Assembly: GCA_026120185.1 (NCBI GenBank)
Contig: JANUWF010001477.1
Location: 62,001 to 126,000, forward strand
DNA from: Voacanga thouarsii
Lineage: Eukaryota > Streptophyta > Magnoliopsida > Gentianales > Apocynaceae
Length of the DNA stretch: 64,000 nt
Reading direction: 5' to 3'
Shown here: positions 1-12,516 of the stretch, in pieces
Numbering within the stretch: the stretch's first letter is position 1
Layout of the letters: each line of letters opens with the position of its first letter
Notes under the pieces: model-generated
The model's database searches: none
What the model saw: only the letters and a program-made list of their open reading frames with translations
Told to the model about the DNA's origin: nothing
Made by a program: the position numbers and the translations under genes

Positions 1-241
1 GCAAATTCAGCATTGAACTTCTTCTTATCCTCATCAGGAACTTTAGAATCAGCGTGCAGATTCAGGTACTCCAACACCAGAGCCAAGATATTCCTATCAA
101 CATTAGATAGAGGAATTGTGCCTGCGGCGCAGCTCTCTTCCACCATGTTCTTGATGGTAAGACACTGGACGGCAATTGATTCTTTCACGGTGAATTCATA
201 GCCATCGTTGCTTTCCAGGGTCGAGTCTTCTCCTCCCCCAT
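1..241 (-). pseudogene. SKP1/ASK-like SCF adaptor, N-terminal part, runs off left edge
   Basis: The minus-strand frame from about base 225 to the edge has no stop and matches the N-terminal half of plant SKP1 proteins. Visible blocks are SNDGYEFTVKES, TIKNMVEES, IPLSNV and ILALVLEYLNLHA, then an acidic linker ending KKFNAEF. SKP1 bridges F-box proteins to cullin 1 in SCF ubiquitin ligases. About 75 residues are present; the C-terminal F-box-binding helices would lie left of the window. The natural-looking ATG at 239-241, followed by a GEEK start, is in another frame than the SKP1 body. The body frame has no ATG back to a TAA near 455. Either one base was lost or gained near 225, or the true start is in an upstream exon. 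Family call is fairly sure; pseudogene status is inference. Confidence 0.72.
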
Positions 242-724
242 TGAAGATAAGGACGAAATGATTCTGTGATTTGGGATTCTTCAACTGATAAAGAAAATCT
301 GCCGAATGGTGAATGGTTAGAATGCCAAAGCTTGAATAGCAGTAGCCAATATATAGATCGAGGAGGTTAGAGCGAGACCTAATCCAGGACAGATTGGGGC
401 TTTTGCCACATAGGATAAAAGTACGAACTGCTTTCTTTTGGAATTACCTTTTTACCGTGGTAAATAATTTTTAACATAGAAAATAATTAGTAAAAAAGTA
501 AGTTTTTATGGTAAATATTGCTCCTAAGAAAGGTAAGTAATAAAAAGAATAGCTTTACTATCCTTTTTAATATCATAATTAACTAATTTGATCTGCGTAC
601 ATTACACGAGTTCGTTGTATGAATGCGCGTGCGTTGTATAGGTTCATTATACATGCTTTGATATGCGTACGTGTAGAAATTTATTATACACATGTCAATT
701 AAACAACTCGTCAATTAAAGAACC
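242..724. other. Intergenic, no gene seen
   Basis: AT-rich DNA between the SKP1-like fragment and the first copia remnant. The SKP1 frame stays open to about 455 without an ATG, so part of this may be its 5' leader. No RNA gene, terminal repeat or conserved coding block was recognised. Confidence 0.5.
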
Positions 725-2190
725 TTCTAAAGAATTTAGTTATGTCTGGAAACTTATGGACTTACCTAATGGGGTAAAACCTACCAGGTGCAAATGGGTC
801 TACAAAAGAAAGAGAGGAATAGATGGGAAAATAGAAACTTTCGAAGCTAGATTGGTTGCTAATGGTTATGCCTTTGATCCAGCTATAGTCAATAAGTATC
901 CTCTTATCCACTGCAACTCACTTTGACTATGAAGTATGATAAATAGACGTCAAGACAACATTTGATAATAGAAATCTTGACGAGTGTATCTATATAGTAC
1001 AACTGGACGGTTTTATCCAATAAGGTCAAGAACATAAAGTTTGCAAATTGAATAGGTTAATTTATAGAATTAAGCAAGCGTCTAGATTTTTGGAATATCA
1101 AGTTTGATCAAGCCATTAAATCCTATGGTTTTATTCAACATCCTGATGAACCTTGTGCCTATAAAAGAATTGTAGATGGTAAGGTGATTTTTCTCATATT
1201 ATATATTGATGATTTCCTTCTTATTGACAATGATGTAGTAATATTAATATCAGTGAAAAACTTCTTAGGTATATAATTTGATATAAAGGACTTAGGAGAA
1301 ACAACATACGTACTAGGTATTCAGATCTTTCGTGATAGAAAGAATAGATAAATTATTTTATCCCAAGCATCATGTATTGACAAAATACTGACGAGATTTT
1401 AAATGCAGAATTCCAAGAAAGGTCTATTACCTTTTAGACATGGAATTCAGTTGTTACAAAAGTATAGTCTTAAAACTCCTGATGAAATTGAATTCATGAA
1501 ATGAGTTCCTTATGCATCAGTTGTAGGAAGTCTCATACTTTGTATTTGTCCAGATATTTGTTATACTGTTGGAATGGTCTGTAGATATTAGTTAAACCTA
1601 GGACCAGAGCACTGGACAGTAGTGAAGCATATACTCAAGTACCTTCGTAGAACTTGTGGATTATATAAATGCTAGTTTGCTCGACTCTAGAATTGGTACC
1701 TATAGGTTACACTGATTCTGATTTTCAAGTTGATAGGGATTTTTGTAAGTCCACTTCTAGCTCCGTTTTCACCCTAGTAGGTAGTGCAGTTGTGTAGAAA
1801 AGTATCAAACAATCTTGTATTGCTGACTTTATAATGGAAGCTCAATATATAGTAGCTTGTAAGGCACCTAAAGAAGTGGTATGGTTGAAGAGGTTCTTAA
1901 TAGAACTTGAGGTGGTTCCTTCTACATCTCAAGCCATTAGTTTGTACTGTAGTGGCAAATGCGAAAGAACCACGCAGCCAAAGAACTACACAGCCATCAA
2001 CATGGTAAACACATTGAACAAATATATTACCTACTTAGGGAGATTTTTCAACGTGGAGATGTAGAAGTATGCAAGACTTCTTTGTTGAAAATCTTACTGA
2101 TTCTTTTACTAAAAATGTACCTGTAGCAGTTTTTGGATGTTATATCGAAAGTATGGGTATTTCAAACATGTCCCATTCACTTTAGGACAA
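725..2190 (+). pseudogene. Ty1/copia remnant A: reverse transcriptase and RNase H
   Basis: This is the 3' half of a copia pol gene. The RT start reads WKLMDLPNGVKPTRCKWVYK, then FEARLVANGY. The RT catalytic box appears as YIDDFLLIDND at about 1203-1235 (family norm YVDD). RNase H is seen at 1834-2064 (MEAQYIVACKAPKEVVWLKR). Stops and small indels break the frame throughout. gag, protease and integrase are absent. The sequence is about 90% like remnant B from about 7960 onward and shares stops with it, for example EFM-K-stop-VPY at about 1490-1510 against 8745-8760. It is followed directly by its 3' LTR. Non-functional. Confidence 0.9.
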
Positions 2191-2202
2191 GTGAGAAAAT
2201 TT

Positions 2203-4106
2203 TGTTAGATATACTATTCGAGTAAATACAATGAGATTTGTATTTTGAAATTAAATAAAGTGTGTTTTTATATATGAATATATAAGTATGAATCAATTTG
2301 TCCATGAAATATTTAGATATTATAAATCAAGTGTTTAATTGCTAAACACAGAAAAACTTAATTTATAATTTAATTCTAAGTAAATTATTCACGATCTAAA
2401 ATAAATATGGACAGTTTATTTTATTGAGATCGTCTTGATTTTATTAAAGTTTGTCTTTGACTTTGGAAATAAAATCAAGTTTGTCTTTGACTTTGGAAAT
2501 AAAATCAAGAATATATTTTGATATATTAGATAGGACCATAAATGTTATGGTTGTGGAATGGACCAAACAAATTAAACATTACATAATTGTCATACATAAT
2601 ACCTTAATCTTGAGAAAATAATAATCTATACTTATTAACTTGAAGTTCCTTGAATTACCAAAGAGTGAGGTTAATTTAATAATCAATATCTTGGGAAATT
2701 AAAGTGAAATAAATATAGAATAATTATTATGTAATATGAAATCCGTCACCTTTAATAGGTAAGATCATTTCCTCTTAAGTTCTTGTAAGGGACAGTTAAA
2801 TCAATTCAATAGTATATATTGAATTCAATTTGTAAGTGTGACGTGGTCATATGGTACTATCAAATTGATGATGAGAATGAAGGATTTGAATAAGGGGCAC
2901 AGTGGTCATATTGCCTCATTCAAAGTATTATATTAATGACGTGGGTAATTTGTTAGATCGATCAATCATAAGTATATAATTATTGACTCCAATAATTGCA
3001 ATAAGTGTAAGAGTGCAATTATGTTCTTTTAGTGAAGTGGAACATAATTAATAAATTATTTTTGGATTGACAAAATAATTTATTAGAGCTTAATCTAATT
3101 GTATCCGGTCATGTCTCTTCAGTGGCTCCTAATTATGAGACAATAATCAATTTTAAATTTTTATAATTTATCACTGTAAAAGTACATGAAATAAAGATCG
3201 TATTTGGATGGAATAGGATAAGTTTAGATAGTTGTACCCAACTATACTTGTCTTGTTCTGTCGGGATTCGTGTTGATATAGAGTCAAATATATAGAGATA
3301 GTTGGAAATAGCCAACTATATATGTTAGTTTAAGATTCTATATCAGGGTTACGTGAGATACAACGCTGTCTCAATTTTTGTGACCCACCCTCTACAAAGA
3401 GAGGTAAAAAATACGTTAGCAATTTTTTGGTCCCAAGAGATTAGACTAAAGAAGACTTGGGGGTCGGATCATTACGAAAAGGCTAAAAGCTTCTCGTGTC
3501 ATACTTTGGACATGATATCTATGAAGGTACGATTTATTTCTCACATATTTGTAAGATTTAATCTAGTTAACACATAAATATATCGACCCTATTTCTAATA
3601 GAAAGGACTTACATTAGTTCACAATTTCTAAAGAAAAAGAATTACTACAACTACTTTTTAGAAAAATCTGGCACTAGGCATTAAACTTTTCTACATGGTT
3701 CAAATGAGGGGAGAGAAGATTATATTGCATTCAAATGGACTACCACTTGACTAGAAAGCAAGAATGTCATATGTTGATAAATTGCTCTACTAGGAGGAAA
3801 AGAAAAAAAAAAAAGCTCTGGCAATATCACTAGCTATTCAAGTCGACCTAAAGGATTTCTTTTTTCTTTTAATTAGAAATTCTTTTGTTTCAAAAACTAT
3901 TAAGATAATAAATTAATTAAGACTAAATTAACCTTTTTTTAATAATAAATTTAGACTATATTAATTTATGATTTTAAATTAACTATGATATTAAAAAAAA
4001 AAGTCATAAAGGCTATTCTTTTTACTACTTGGGCCAAATAAATTCCTAATGGGATTTTGGTTTCCCATTCCTTTAGAAGTTCTTTCCTATGTTAAAAATT
4101 TTAACA
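2203..4106 (+). repeat. 3' LTR of copia remnant A
   Basis: The LTR starts TGTTAGATATAC right after the RNase H end and a purine tract (CAAGTGAGAAAA), as expected for a 3' LTR. The start is well supported because the same junction occurs in remnant B at 9455. The end at 4106 is inferred from a TGTTA...TAACA terminal match and a length (about 1.9 kb) like that of the copia at 21152. A TATA box at 4170 could instead belong to this LTR, in which case it would extend further. No partner 5' LTR is present. Confidence 0.6.
2447..2506 (+). repeat. Perfect 30-bp tandem duplication
   Basis: Two identical 30-bp units (2447-2476 and 2477-2506, starting AAGTTTGTCTTTGACTTTGG) lie inside the LTR. The paralogous LTR at about 9715-9750 has a single unit, so this arose after the segmental duplication. 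Confidence 0.9.
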
Positions 4107-5427
4107 TCCCTCCCATTTTGTATGTAAATGGGTATAATTAGTTTGTTTGACAAGAAGACCAAAAACTACTATATATAGCAAGGGAGAACCGGTTAAGAGG
4201 CCTTTAGGCCTCCGAAAACCAGATACAAATAAGGAGGAATAAGGAAGGGAAAAGAAAAAGAAAATAGAGAGAGAAGAGAGAGAGAAAATCCGAGAGAAAG
4301 AGAGAAAATGAGAGGAAAGAAAACTTAGATTTTCTTGCTTTGAAAATCAGTGAAATACAAGGCCGTTTATTGTAAAGCACTGGTGACAACTTAGCAAATA
4401 TTTATCTTGTTAAGCGATAAGTGATTAAAGGTGAGTCCCTTGATTTTTAAATCCTGGTTTGGCTAGGTGTTTTCTGAAATACTATGATTGTGCAATTCCT
4501 GAGTTTGTGAAATACTTGGAATGTTAATTCCTTTGGAGTGATGAAATATTTCCAGTATAATGAAATGCTTTCCGGATATAGAAATGTGTTATCCTGGCGT
4601 ATTTAAAGCGAAGCTTCAGAAATTAACATTCCACGGTTTGCAAATATTTTGGAATCATAACGTGTTTTTCTAATATGAATAAACATTTTCCTGGCATAGA
4701 TTTGTGTTTTTCTGATATATTCAAGAAAACGTTTTTATTTGAGATTTGCAGGCATTCATTGCCAGATTTTAACATAAATCATTTTCTTGACGATTTTTGC
4801 ATTGCGAAGCTTTTATACATGGAAAGCCATGTTTTACATGTAACATAAGTTTCTAAAATTTGGAAAAACTATATTGAATTTTGATTTGACAGTTGGACTC
4901 ACGTAGGATTATTTTCTACAAATGAATATGGGGGTTTAGAATATGTCATAGTTGGACTGAGGAATGTGGAATTATTTTACGCGTCAACTGAACTTTGGTT
5001 TTCTAGACTCTGTTTTTATTACAGACTATACATAAAATCAAATACAAGTATTTCACTTGATCAAATGGAAAACTAAGATTATTAAGAATGTCAAGTTCTT
5101 TTATTTCTCGTTAATTATCGGTTTCGTGCATATGATTGAAAATACCCGTTATAACCTGTTTCATGACAAGTTTTTTATGTTACCGGATAAAATCATGAAC
5201 TTTTGACATGTATTGCAAGATACTTGCGAAAATCTTGCCATGTACCATATTTCATGATATTTTGCACATGCCTTGCATTTACAAGTTATTATTTCTTGGA
5301 CTTCAATACGAGTTGTGAGAGCATTGAGTACTCAAGAGGAGCTATTCTCCTTGTACTAGCTTATGTTAAAGGTAGACGACCCCAAGTAACTTGGCCAGTT
5401 CTAGGGTTCGCCTTACTCAAAACGGGG
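4107..5427 (+). repeat. LTR-like segment with core promoter (copy A)
   Basis: The segment begins TTAACATCCCTCCC and contains a TATA box, a purine-rich leader of GAGAGA type and a GTGAGTCCCTTGATTTTT splice-donor-like junction at about 4429. It stops at CAAAACGGGGCA where the CACTA subterminal repeats begin. This arrangement resembles a Ty3/gypsy chromovirus-type solo LTR that lost its last bases. No coding block was recognised. The call is inference; a captured plant promoter with a first exon and intron is the alternative. Confidence 0.4.
4166..4180 (+). promoter_or_regulatory. TATA box
   Basis: TATATATA at 4170-4177, about 30-40 bp upstream of a purine-rich leader. It was deleted from the duplicate copy (about 200 bp missing there near 11365). 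Confidence 0.45.
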
Positions 5428-6010
5428 CAAAAAATATCCTTAGCTAAACCGTCGCTAAACATAGTTAGCGATGACATGCCGACGGAAGAAGTGGTAGCTG
5501 AAATCCTAGTTGCTAAATAAGTTTTTTGCTATAGGACAAAAAAGACTTCGCTAGTAGTGACGGATGTGAGACGGGAAACAGTTAGGTCAAATTTCTGAAT
5601 AGTGACGGGATAGAGACAGCTAGGATCAAATTTTCGAATAATAAATAATTGGAAATATAATTACACCATCTCTAATCCGTCGTTATATTTGCAATGGTTT
5701 TTCGATGGCCCACTGCTATCGCAAACTGTAGCCAAACTTGCAAGTCAAAATACCCACTGTCGCTAAACGATCGCAAGATTAGCTACAGTTTTGTGACCGC
5801 TTGCGCTTAATCATAGCTAATTGGCTATTGTTTAATGATGGAATTTTCCATGTAAAATTAGTTGTTGCCGTAGCTAAACCATCGATAAATTTGTCCTAGA
5901 TAATACGTAGCTAAACCACCGCTAATTTGCTAGCATTTAGCGATGGTGTTGCCAGCAGAGTCATTTTCTTTTTCTTTTTTTTTTTGTGGTAGCTAAACCG
6001 TCGCTAATTT
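5428..6010 (-). repeat. CACTA left subterminal repeats (copy A)
   Basis: Many copies in both orientations of a TAGCTAAACCGTCGCTAA-like motif (for example about 5440-5465, 5870-5935, 5990-6010). Repeats of this kind lie just inside CACTA ends and in known elements bind the TNPA-type protein. The same motif family recurs at 12517-13110 and at 47590-49380. No intact CACTA terminal inverted repeat precedes it: the sequence changes abruptly at about 5427 from the LTR-like segment. Confidence 0.7.
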
Positions 6011-6248
6011 GTTTCCCTATTAGAATACCTATTTTGTTTTTAGTTTGAACCTCTAAACCATATATAAAAAAAATATACCACAAAAATTTAAATTTAAAAT
6101 AAAATGTAATTCTGATTTCATTAAAATGCAACATTACAAACAATCATCTTAATAATGAAAAATACACTTATTCATAATAAATGTATAAAATTATAAATGT
6201 GTAAAATAAAGTAAATGTAATGTACAGAATAGCGTATACAATAAAATC

Positions 6249-6395
6249 CTACACTATGGGAGCAATGGCGCCAGCTGAAGGAGATGGGGGTGGAGAACGA
6301 GGACGAGAGTATCTCGAATGATGGGGATTTGTTGGCAGAATAAAGCTGACAGCCATCTCATCTGCCTCATCATCCTCCTGAATTGACTAGAATGT
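6249..6395 (-). pseudogene. C-terminal fragment of CACTA Transposase_24-type protein (copy A)
   Basis: The minus-strand frame encodes an acidic stretch (DDEADEMAVSFILPTN) and then an Arg/Ser/Pro-rich tail (RYSRPRSPPPSP) ending in TAG at 6249-6251. The duplicate at 13375-13520 is the last exon of the second CACTA gene and has lost one C in the proline-coding run. The fragment is cut at about 6395, where copia remnant B begins. It is the end of the first tandem-duplication unit. Confidence 0.6.
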
Positions 6396-6429
6396 TTATT
6401 TTGATAATAAACATTTGGTTTTGAAAAAT

Positions 6430-9400
6430 GGATATTATGTTCCTGACATTTATTGAAATTTGATTTTGGTGTCTTTGTTAGTCAACTAAAAATATTATAT
6501 AAAATTTTATAAATTTTTAGTAAATATATTTTTGAATAACTCATTAATATTTCGTGGAAATTTAAGTATTGATCTGTATATTTTAAAACCTACCAACAAT
6601 TTATTTTTTTACATACTGTTTCTAACAAATGCATTAATTTATCTCCTACTAATGGGACTCTTTTGTGGCATCTTAGACTTGGTCATATTAATCTAAATAT
6701 GATTTAAATACTCGTAAAAGAAGGTCCTTTATTTAACTTAATGGTAGAACCTTTTCAAGTTTGAAAATCTTGTTTTGAGGGTAAAATGACCAAAAGATCA
6801 TTTCCTTTGAAAGGAAATAGAACTAAGAATATCTTGGAATTAGTGCATTCTAATGTATTAGACCAATTAATGTCCAAGCTAGAGGTGGATATGCGTATTT
6901 CATTAATTTTACGGATGATTACACAAGATATGGATATATTTACCTAATGACTCATAAGTCTGATGCCTTAGAAAAATTCAAAGAATTTGAAGTTGAGGCT
7001 GAGAAGCAGTTAGGTAAGAATATTGAGACCCTTTGGTCTGATCGAGATGGAGAATATCTATCCTACGTCTTCATATCATAATTGCCAGAAAATGGAATTT
7101 TATCCCAACTAAGTGCACTAGGCACGCCTTTAAAAAATGGAGTTGCAGAAAACAAAAATAGAACCTTGTTAGACATGGTTCAATCAATGCTTGGCTTCTA
7201 CACTAGGTACTTCATTTTGGGGATATGCTATACGAACTATGATATATATATTGAATATGGTTCCATCAAAATTTATCCCTGAGACTCCATTGGAATTGTG
7301 GAATGGGTGGAAGCCTAATTTGACACATATTCGAATTTGGGATTGTATTGTATATGTGCTAAAGGGAAAGATAGACAAAATAGAATTGAGATCAAATTTA
7401 TGTCTATTTGTTTGGCATCCAAAAGGAACAAGGGGATACTACTTCTACAGTCCTCAAAATAAGAAAATATTTGTAAGTACAAATATAATTTTCTTAGAGG
7501 ATAAGCACATAGAAAATGTGGATCTAAGAATAGGGTTATTCTGGAAGAAACCAAGGGAGATAATCGTAAGCAAATGGTTACATAAACCTATACTCAAGAT
7601 TCTCGTGTTGGAGTCGTATCTATGCCACTTAGCAAGCCATAATCCATTAAGAGAGAAATAGATGTTACGCCTTCTATACCCACTGGCTTTTCAGCACATA
7701 GAGTGGAAGAACTCTTGCCCCTATTTAGACTCCAATCATTGAGGAATCAACAGTATAGGCTCCACTTAATGAGGAGGAAGAAAATCCAATCATACAAGAA
7801 TCTCCACAGCTTAGACATAGAGGGGAGCCATTTGACGTACCTCTAGATACTTACTTTATGGAAAGTCTTTTTAAGCAATCTCCATTGAGGAAGAAGACGA
7901 TCCCACTACTTATAAAGAAGCTGTAGAGGATGTAGATGCAGCCCATTGGAAGAGTGCAATGGATTTAGTAATGAAATCCATGTACACTAACTCCGTCTAG
8001 GAACTTGTGGACTTACGTAATGGGGTAAAACCTATTGGGTGCAAATAGGTCTACAAAAGAAAGAGAGGAGTAGACGGGAAAGTAGAAACTTTCAAAGCTA
8101 GATTGGTTGCTAACGGTTATGCCTTTGGCCCTGCTAAAAATCCATAACTATCATGTTATCCATTGCAGCTCACTTCAACTATGAAGTATGATAAATGGAC
8201 GTCAAGATAACATTCGTTAATAGAAATCTTGATGAGTATATCTATACGGTACAACTAGACGATTTTATCCAAGAAGGTCAAGAACATAAAGTTTGCAAAA
8301 TGAATAGGTTAATTTATAGACTTATGCAAGCGTCTAGATTTTTGGAATATCAAGTTTGATCAAGCCATTAAATCCTAGTGTTTTATTCAGCACCCTGATG
8401 AACCTTGTGTCTATAAAAGACTTGTAGATGGTAAGGTGCTTTTTCTCATATTCTATATTGATGATATTATTCTTATTGACAATGATGTAGTAACATTAAT
8501 ATCAGTGAAAAACTTCTTAGGTATATAATTTGATATAAAGGACTTAGGAGAAGCAGTATACGTACTAAGTATTCAGATCTTCTGGGATAGAAAGAATAGA
8601 TAGATTACTTTATCCCAAGCTTCATATATTAACAAAATACTGGTGAGATTTTCAATGCAGAATTCCAAGAAAGGTCTATTACTTTTCAGACATGGAATTC
8701 AGTTATCACAAAAGTATAGTCTTAAAACTCCTGATGAAATTGAATTCATGAAATGAGTTCCTTATGTATCAGCTGTAGGAAGTTTCATGCTTTGTACTCG
8801 TACAGATATTTGTTATACTGTTGGAATGGTCAGTAGATATCAGTTAAACCTAGGACCAGAGCACTGGACAGTAGTGAAGCATATACTCAAGTACCTTCAC
8901 AGAACTTGGGGATTATATATATGCTAGTTTGCTCAACTCTAGAATTGGTACCTATAGGTTACACTCATTCTAATTTTCAAGCTGATAGGGATTTTTGTAA
9001 GTCCACTTCTAGCTCCGTTTTCACCCTAGCGAGTAGTGCAGTTGTGTAGAGAAGTATAAGGCAATCTTGTATTGCTGACTTTATAATGGATGCTGAATAT
9101 ATAGTAGCTTGTAAGGAACTTAAAGAAGCGGTATGGTTGAAGAGGTTCTTAATAGAACTTGAGGTGGTTCCTTCTACATCTCAAGCCAATAGTCTGTACT
9201 GTGACAACAGTAGTGCAGTGGCAAATGTGAAAGAACCACGCCACCATCAGCATGGTAAACACATTGAACAAAAATATTACCTACTTAGGGAGATTTTTCA
9301 ATATGGGGATGTAGAAGGATGCAAAAATTCTTTTGTTGAAAATCTTGCAGATTCTTTTACTAAAAATGTACCTGCAGCAGTATTTTGGATGTTATATCAA

Positions 9401-9450
9401 AAGTATGGGTATTTCAGACATGTCCCATACACTTTAGGACAAGTGAGAGA
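6430..9450 (+). pseudogene. Ty1/copia remnant B: integrase, RT, RNase H
   Basis: 5'-truncated copia pol. In order: GAG-pre-integrase block (LLWHLRLGHINLN, about 6660-6700), integrase core (DDYTRYGYIYLM near 6915), integrase C-terminal part (7191-7661, with FWGYAIRTMIYILNMVPSKF), RT from about 7940 with the catalytic box YIDDIILIDND at about 8453-8485, and RNase H at 9086-9400 (VWLKRFLIELEVVP, SLYCDNSSAVANVKEPR). gag and protease are missing. Many stops and shifts; the longest open piece is 156 codons. From about 7960 onward it is paralogous to remnant A. Non-functional. Confidence 0.92.
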
Positions 9451-9454
9451 ATTT

Positions 9455-9529
9455 TGTTAGATATACTATTCGAGTAAATACAATGAGATTTGTATTTTGA
9501 AATTAAATAAAGTATATTTTTATATATTG

Positions 9530-9561
<32 letters not shown>

Positions 9562-11360
9562 TAGTCTATTTTTCCATCAATTATCTAGATATTATAAATC
9601 AAGTGTTTAATTGTTAAACACAATAAGGCTTAATTTATAATTTAATTCGAAATAAATTATTCGCGATAAAAAATAAATATGGATAGTTTATTCTATTGAA
9701 ATCGTCTTAAATTTATTAAAGTCTGTCTTTGACTTTGGTAATAAAATCAAAGATATACTTTGATATATTAGATAGGACCATAAATGTTATGTTTGTGGAA
9801 CGGACCATACAAATTAAACATTATATAATTGTCATACATAATACCTTAATCCTAAGCAAATAATAATTTATACTCATTAACTTAAAGTTCCTTGAGTTAT
9901 CAAAGACTGTGGTTAATTTTATAATTAATATCTTGGTATCTTGGGAAATTAAAGTGAAATAAATATAGAATAATTATTATGCAATAGAAAATCTATCACC
10001 TTTAATAGGCAAGATCATTTCATCATAAGTTCTTGTAAAGGACAGTTAAATCTGAGCTCAGTAATTCAATAGTACATATTGAATTCAATTTGTAAGTGTG
10101 ACATGGTCATATAATAATATCCAATTGAAGATGAGAATGAAGGATTTGAATAAAGGGCACAATGATTATATTGCCTCATTCAAAGTATTATATTAATCTA
10201 TGGGAAAAATTTGTTAGATCGATCAATCATAAGTATATAATTATTGACTCCAATAATTGTAATTAGTGTAAGAGTGAAATTATGTTCTTTTAGTGAAGTG
10301 GAACGTAATTAATAAATTATTTTTGGATTAGCAAAATAATTTATTGGAGCTTAATCTAATTGTATCCGGTCAGGTCTCTTCAATGGCTCCTAATTATGGG
10401 ATAATAATCTATTTTAAATTTTTATAAATTATCAATGTAAAATTGCAAGAAATAAAGATTGTATTTAAGATGGAATAGTTTAAGTTTAGATAGTTGTACC
10501 CAACTATACTTGTCTTGTTCTATCGGGATTCGTGTTGATATAGAGTCAAGTATATAGAGATAGTTGGAAATAGCCAACTATATATGTTAGTTTAAGACTC
10601 TATATCAGGGTTACATGAGATACAACATTGTCTCAATTTTTGTGAGCCCACCCTCTACAAAGAGAGGTAAAAAATACGTTTGCAATTTTTTGATCCCAGG
10701 AGTTTAGACTAAAGAAGACTTGGGGGTCTGAATCATTACTAGAAGGCCAAAAGCTTCTCGTGTCATACTTTGGAGACGATATCTATGAAGGTACGATTTA
10801 TTTCTCGCGTATTTATAAGATTTAATTTAGTTGACACATAAATATATCGATCCTATTTCTAACAGAAAAGACTTACCTTAGTTCACAATTTCTTAAGAAA
10901 AAGAATTACTACAATTACTTTTCAGAAAAATCTGGCATTGGGCATTGAACTCTTCTACATGGTTTAAATGAAGGGAGAGAAGATTATATTGCGTTCAAAT
11001 GGACTACCACTTGGCTAGAAAGCAAGAATGTCATATATGGAAAAATTACTCTACTAGGAGGAAAAGAAAAAAAAAAAAAAAAAGCTCTGGCCATATCACT
11101 AGCTATTCAAGCTGAACCAAATGATTTCTTTTTCTTTTAATTAGAAATTCATTTGTTTCGATAACTATTAAGATAATAAATTAATTATGACCAAATTAAC
11201 CTTTTTAAAAATAAATTTAGACTATATTAATTTATGATTTTAAATTAACTATGATATTAAAAAAAAAACAAAAAGTCATAAAAGCTATTCTTTTTACTAC
11301 TTGGGCCAAATAAATTCCTATTGGGATTTTGGTTTCCCATTCCTCCAGAAGTTCTTTCCT
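9455..11360 (+). repeat. 3' LTR of copia remnant B
   Basis: It starts TGTTAGATATACTATTCG after the purine tract AAGTGAGAGAA, and is collinear with 2203-4100. It contains a short AT/ATGT microsatellite near 9530-9560 and extra small indels relative to copy A. Its right end is blurred by a deletion of about 200 bp that joins TATGTTA to AGGAGAAAAGG at about 11365. Confidence 0.6.
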
Positions 11361-12516
11361 ATGTTAAGGAGAAAAGGAGAGGAAAGAAAGCTTAGATTTT
11401 CTTGCTCTGAAAATCAGTGAAATACAAGGCCGTTTATTGTAAAGCACTGGTGACGACTTAGCAAATATTTATCTTGTTAAGCGATAAGTGATTCGAGGTA
11501 AGTCCCTTGATTTTTGAATCCTGGTTCAACTTGGTGTTTTCTGAAATACTATGATTGTGCAATTCCTAAGTTTGTGAAATACTTGGAATGTTAATTCCTT
11601 TTAGGTGATGAAATATTTCCGGTATAATGTAATGCTTTCCAGATATAGAAATGTGTTATCCTGACGTATTTAAAGTGAAGCTTCAGAAATCAACATTCCA
11701 CGGTTTTCAAATATTTTGGAATCACAATGTGTTTTTCTGATACGAATAAACATTTTCCTGACATAGATTTGTGTTTTTCTGATATATTCAAGAAAACGTT
11801 TTTACTTGAGATTTGCAGGCATTCATTGCCAGATTTTAACATAAATCATTTCCTTGAAGATTTTTGTATTCAGAAGCTTTTATACATGGAAAGCCATGTT
11901 TTACGTGTAGCGCAAGTTTCTGAAATTTGGAAAAACTAAATTGAATTATGATTTGACAGTTGGACTCACATAGGATTATTTTCTACAAATGAATCCGAGG
12001 GTTTAGAATATGCTATAGTTGGACTGAGGCATGTGGAAATGTTTTACGTGTCAACTGAACTTTGGTTTTCTAGACTCTGTTTTTTTTATGGAATATACAT
12101 AAAATTAAATATAAGTATTTCACTCTATCAAATGGAAAACCGAGATTATTTAGAATTTCAAGTTCTTTTATTACTCGTTATTTTTTGGTTTCGTGCATAT
12201 GATTGAAAATGCCCGTTATAACCTATTTCTTGACAAGCTTTTTATGTTACAGGATAAAATCATGAACTCTTGACATGTATTGCAAGATACTTGCGAAAAT
12301 ATTGCCATGTACCATATTTCATGATATTTCATGCATACCTTGCATTTACAAATTATGGAAAAGGAGTGAGAACCTTTTTCTATTACTTGGACTTCAATAC
12401 GCGTTGTGAAAGCATTGAGTACTCAAGAGGAGCTATTCTCCTTGTACTAACATACATTAAAGGTAGACGGCCCCAAGTAACTTGGCCAGTTCTGGGGTTC
12501 GTCTTACTCAAAACGG
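11361..12516 (+). repeat. LTR-like segment (copy B, promoter part deleted)
   Basis: Collinear with about 4300-5427. It keeps the purine-rich leader remainder, the GTAAGTCCCTTGATTTTT junction near 11500 and the end ACGGGGCA, but lacks the TATA region of copy A. No coding block recognised; the open frames of 60-113 codons here have no family match. Confidence 0.4.
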
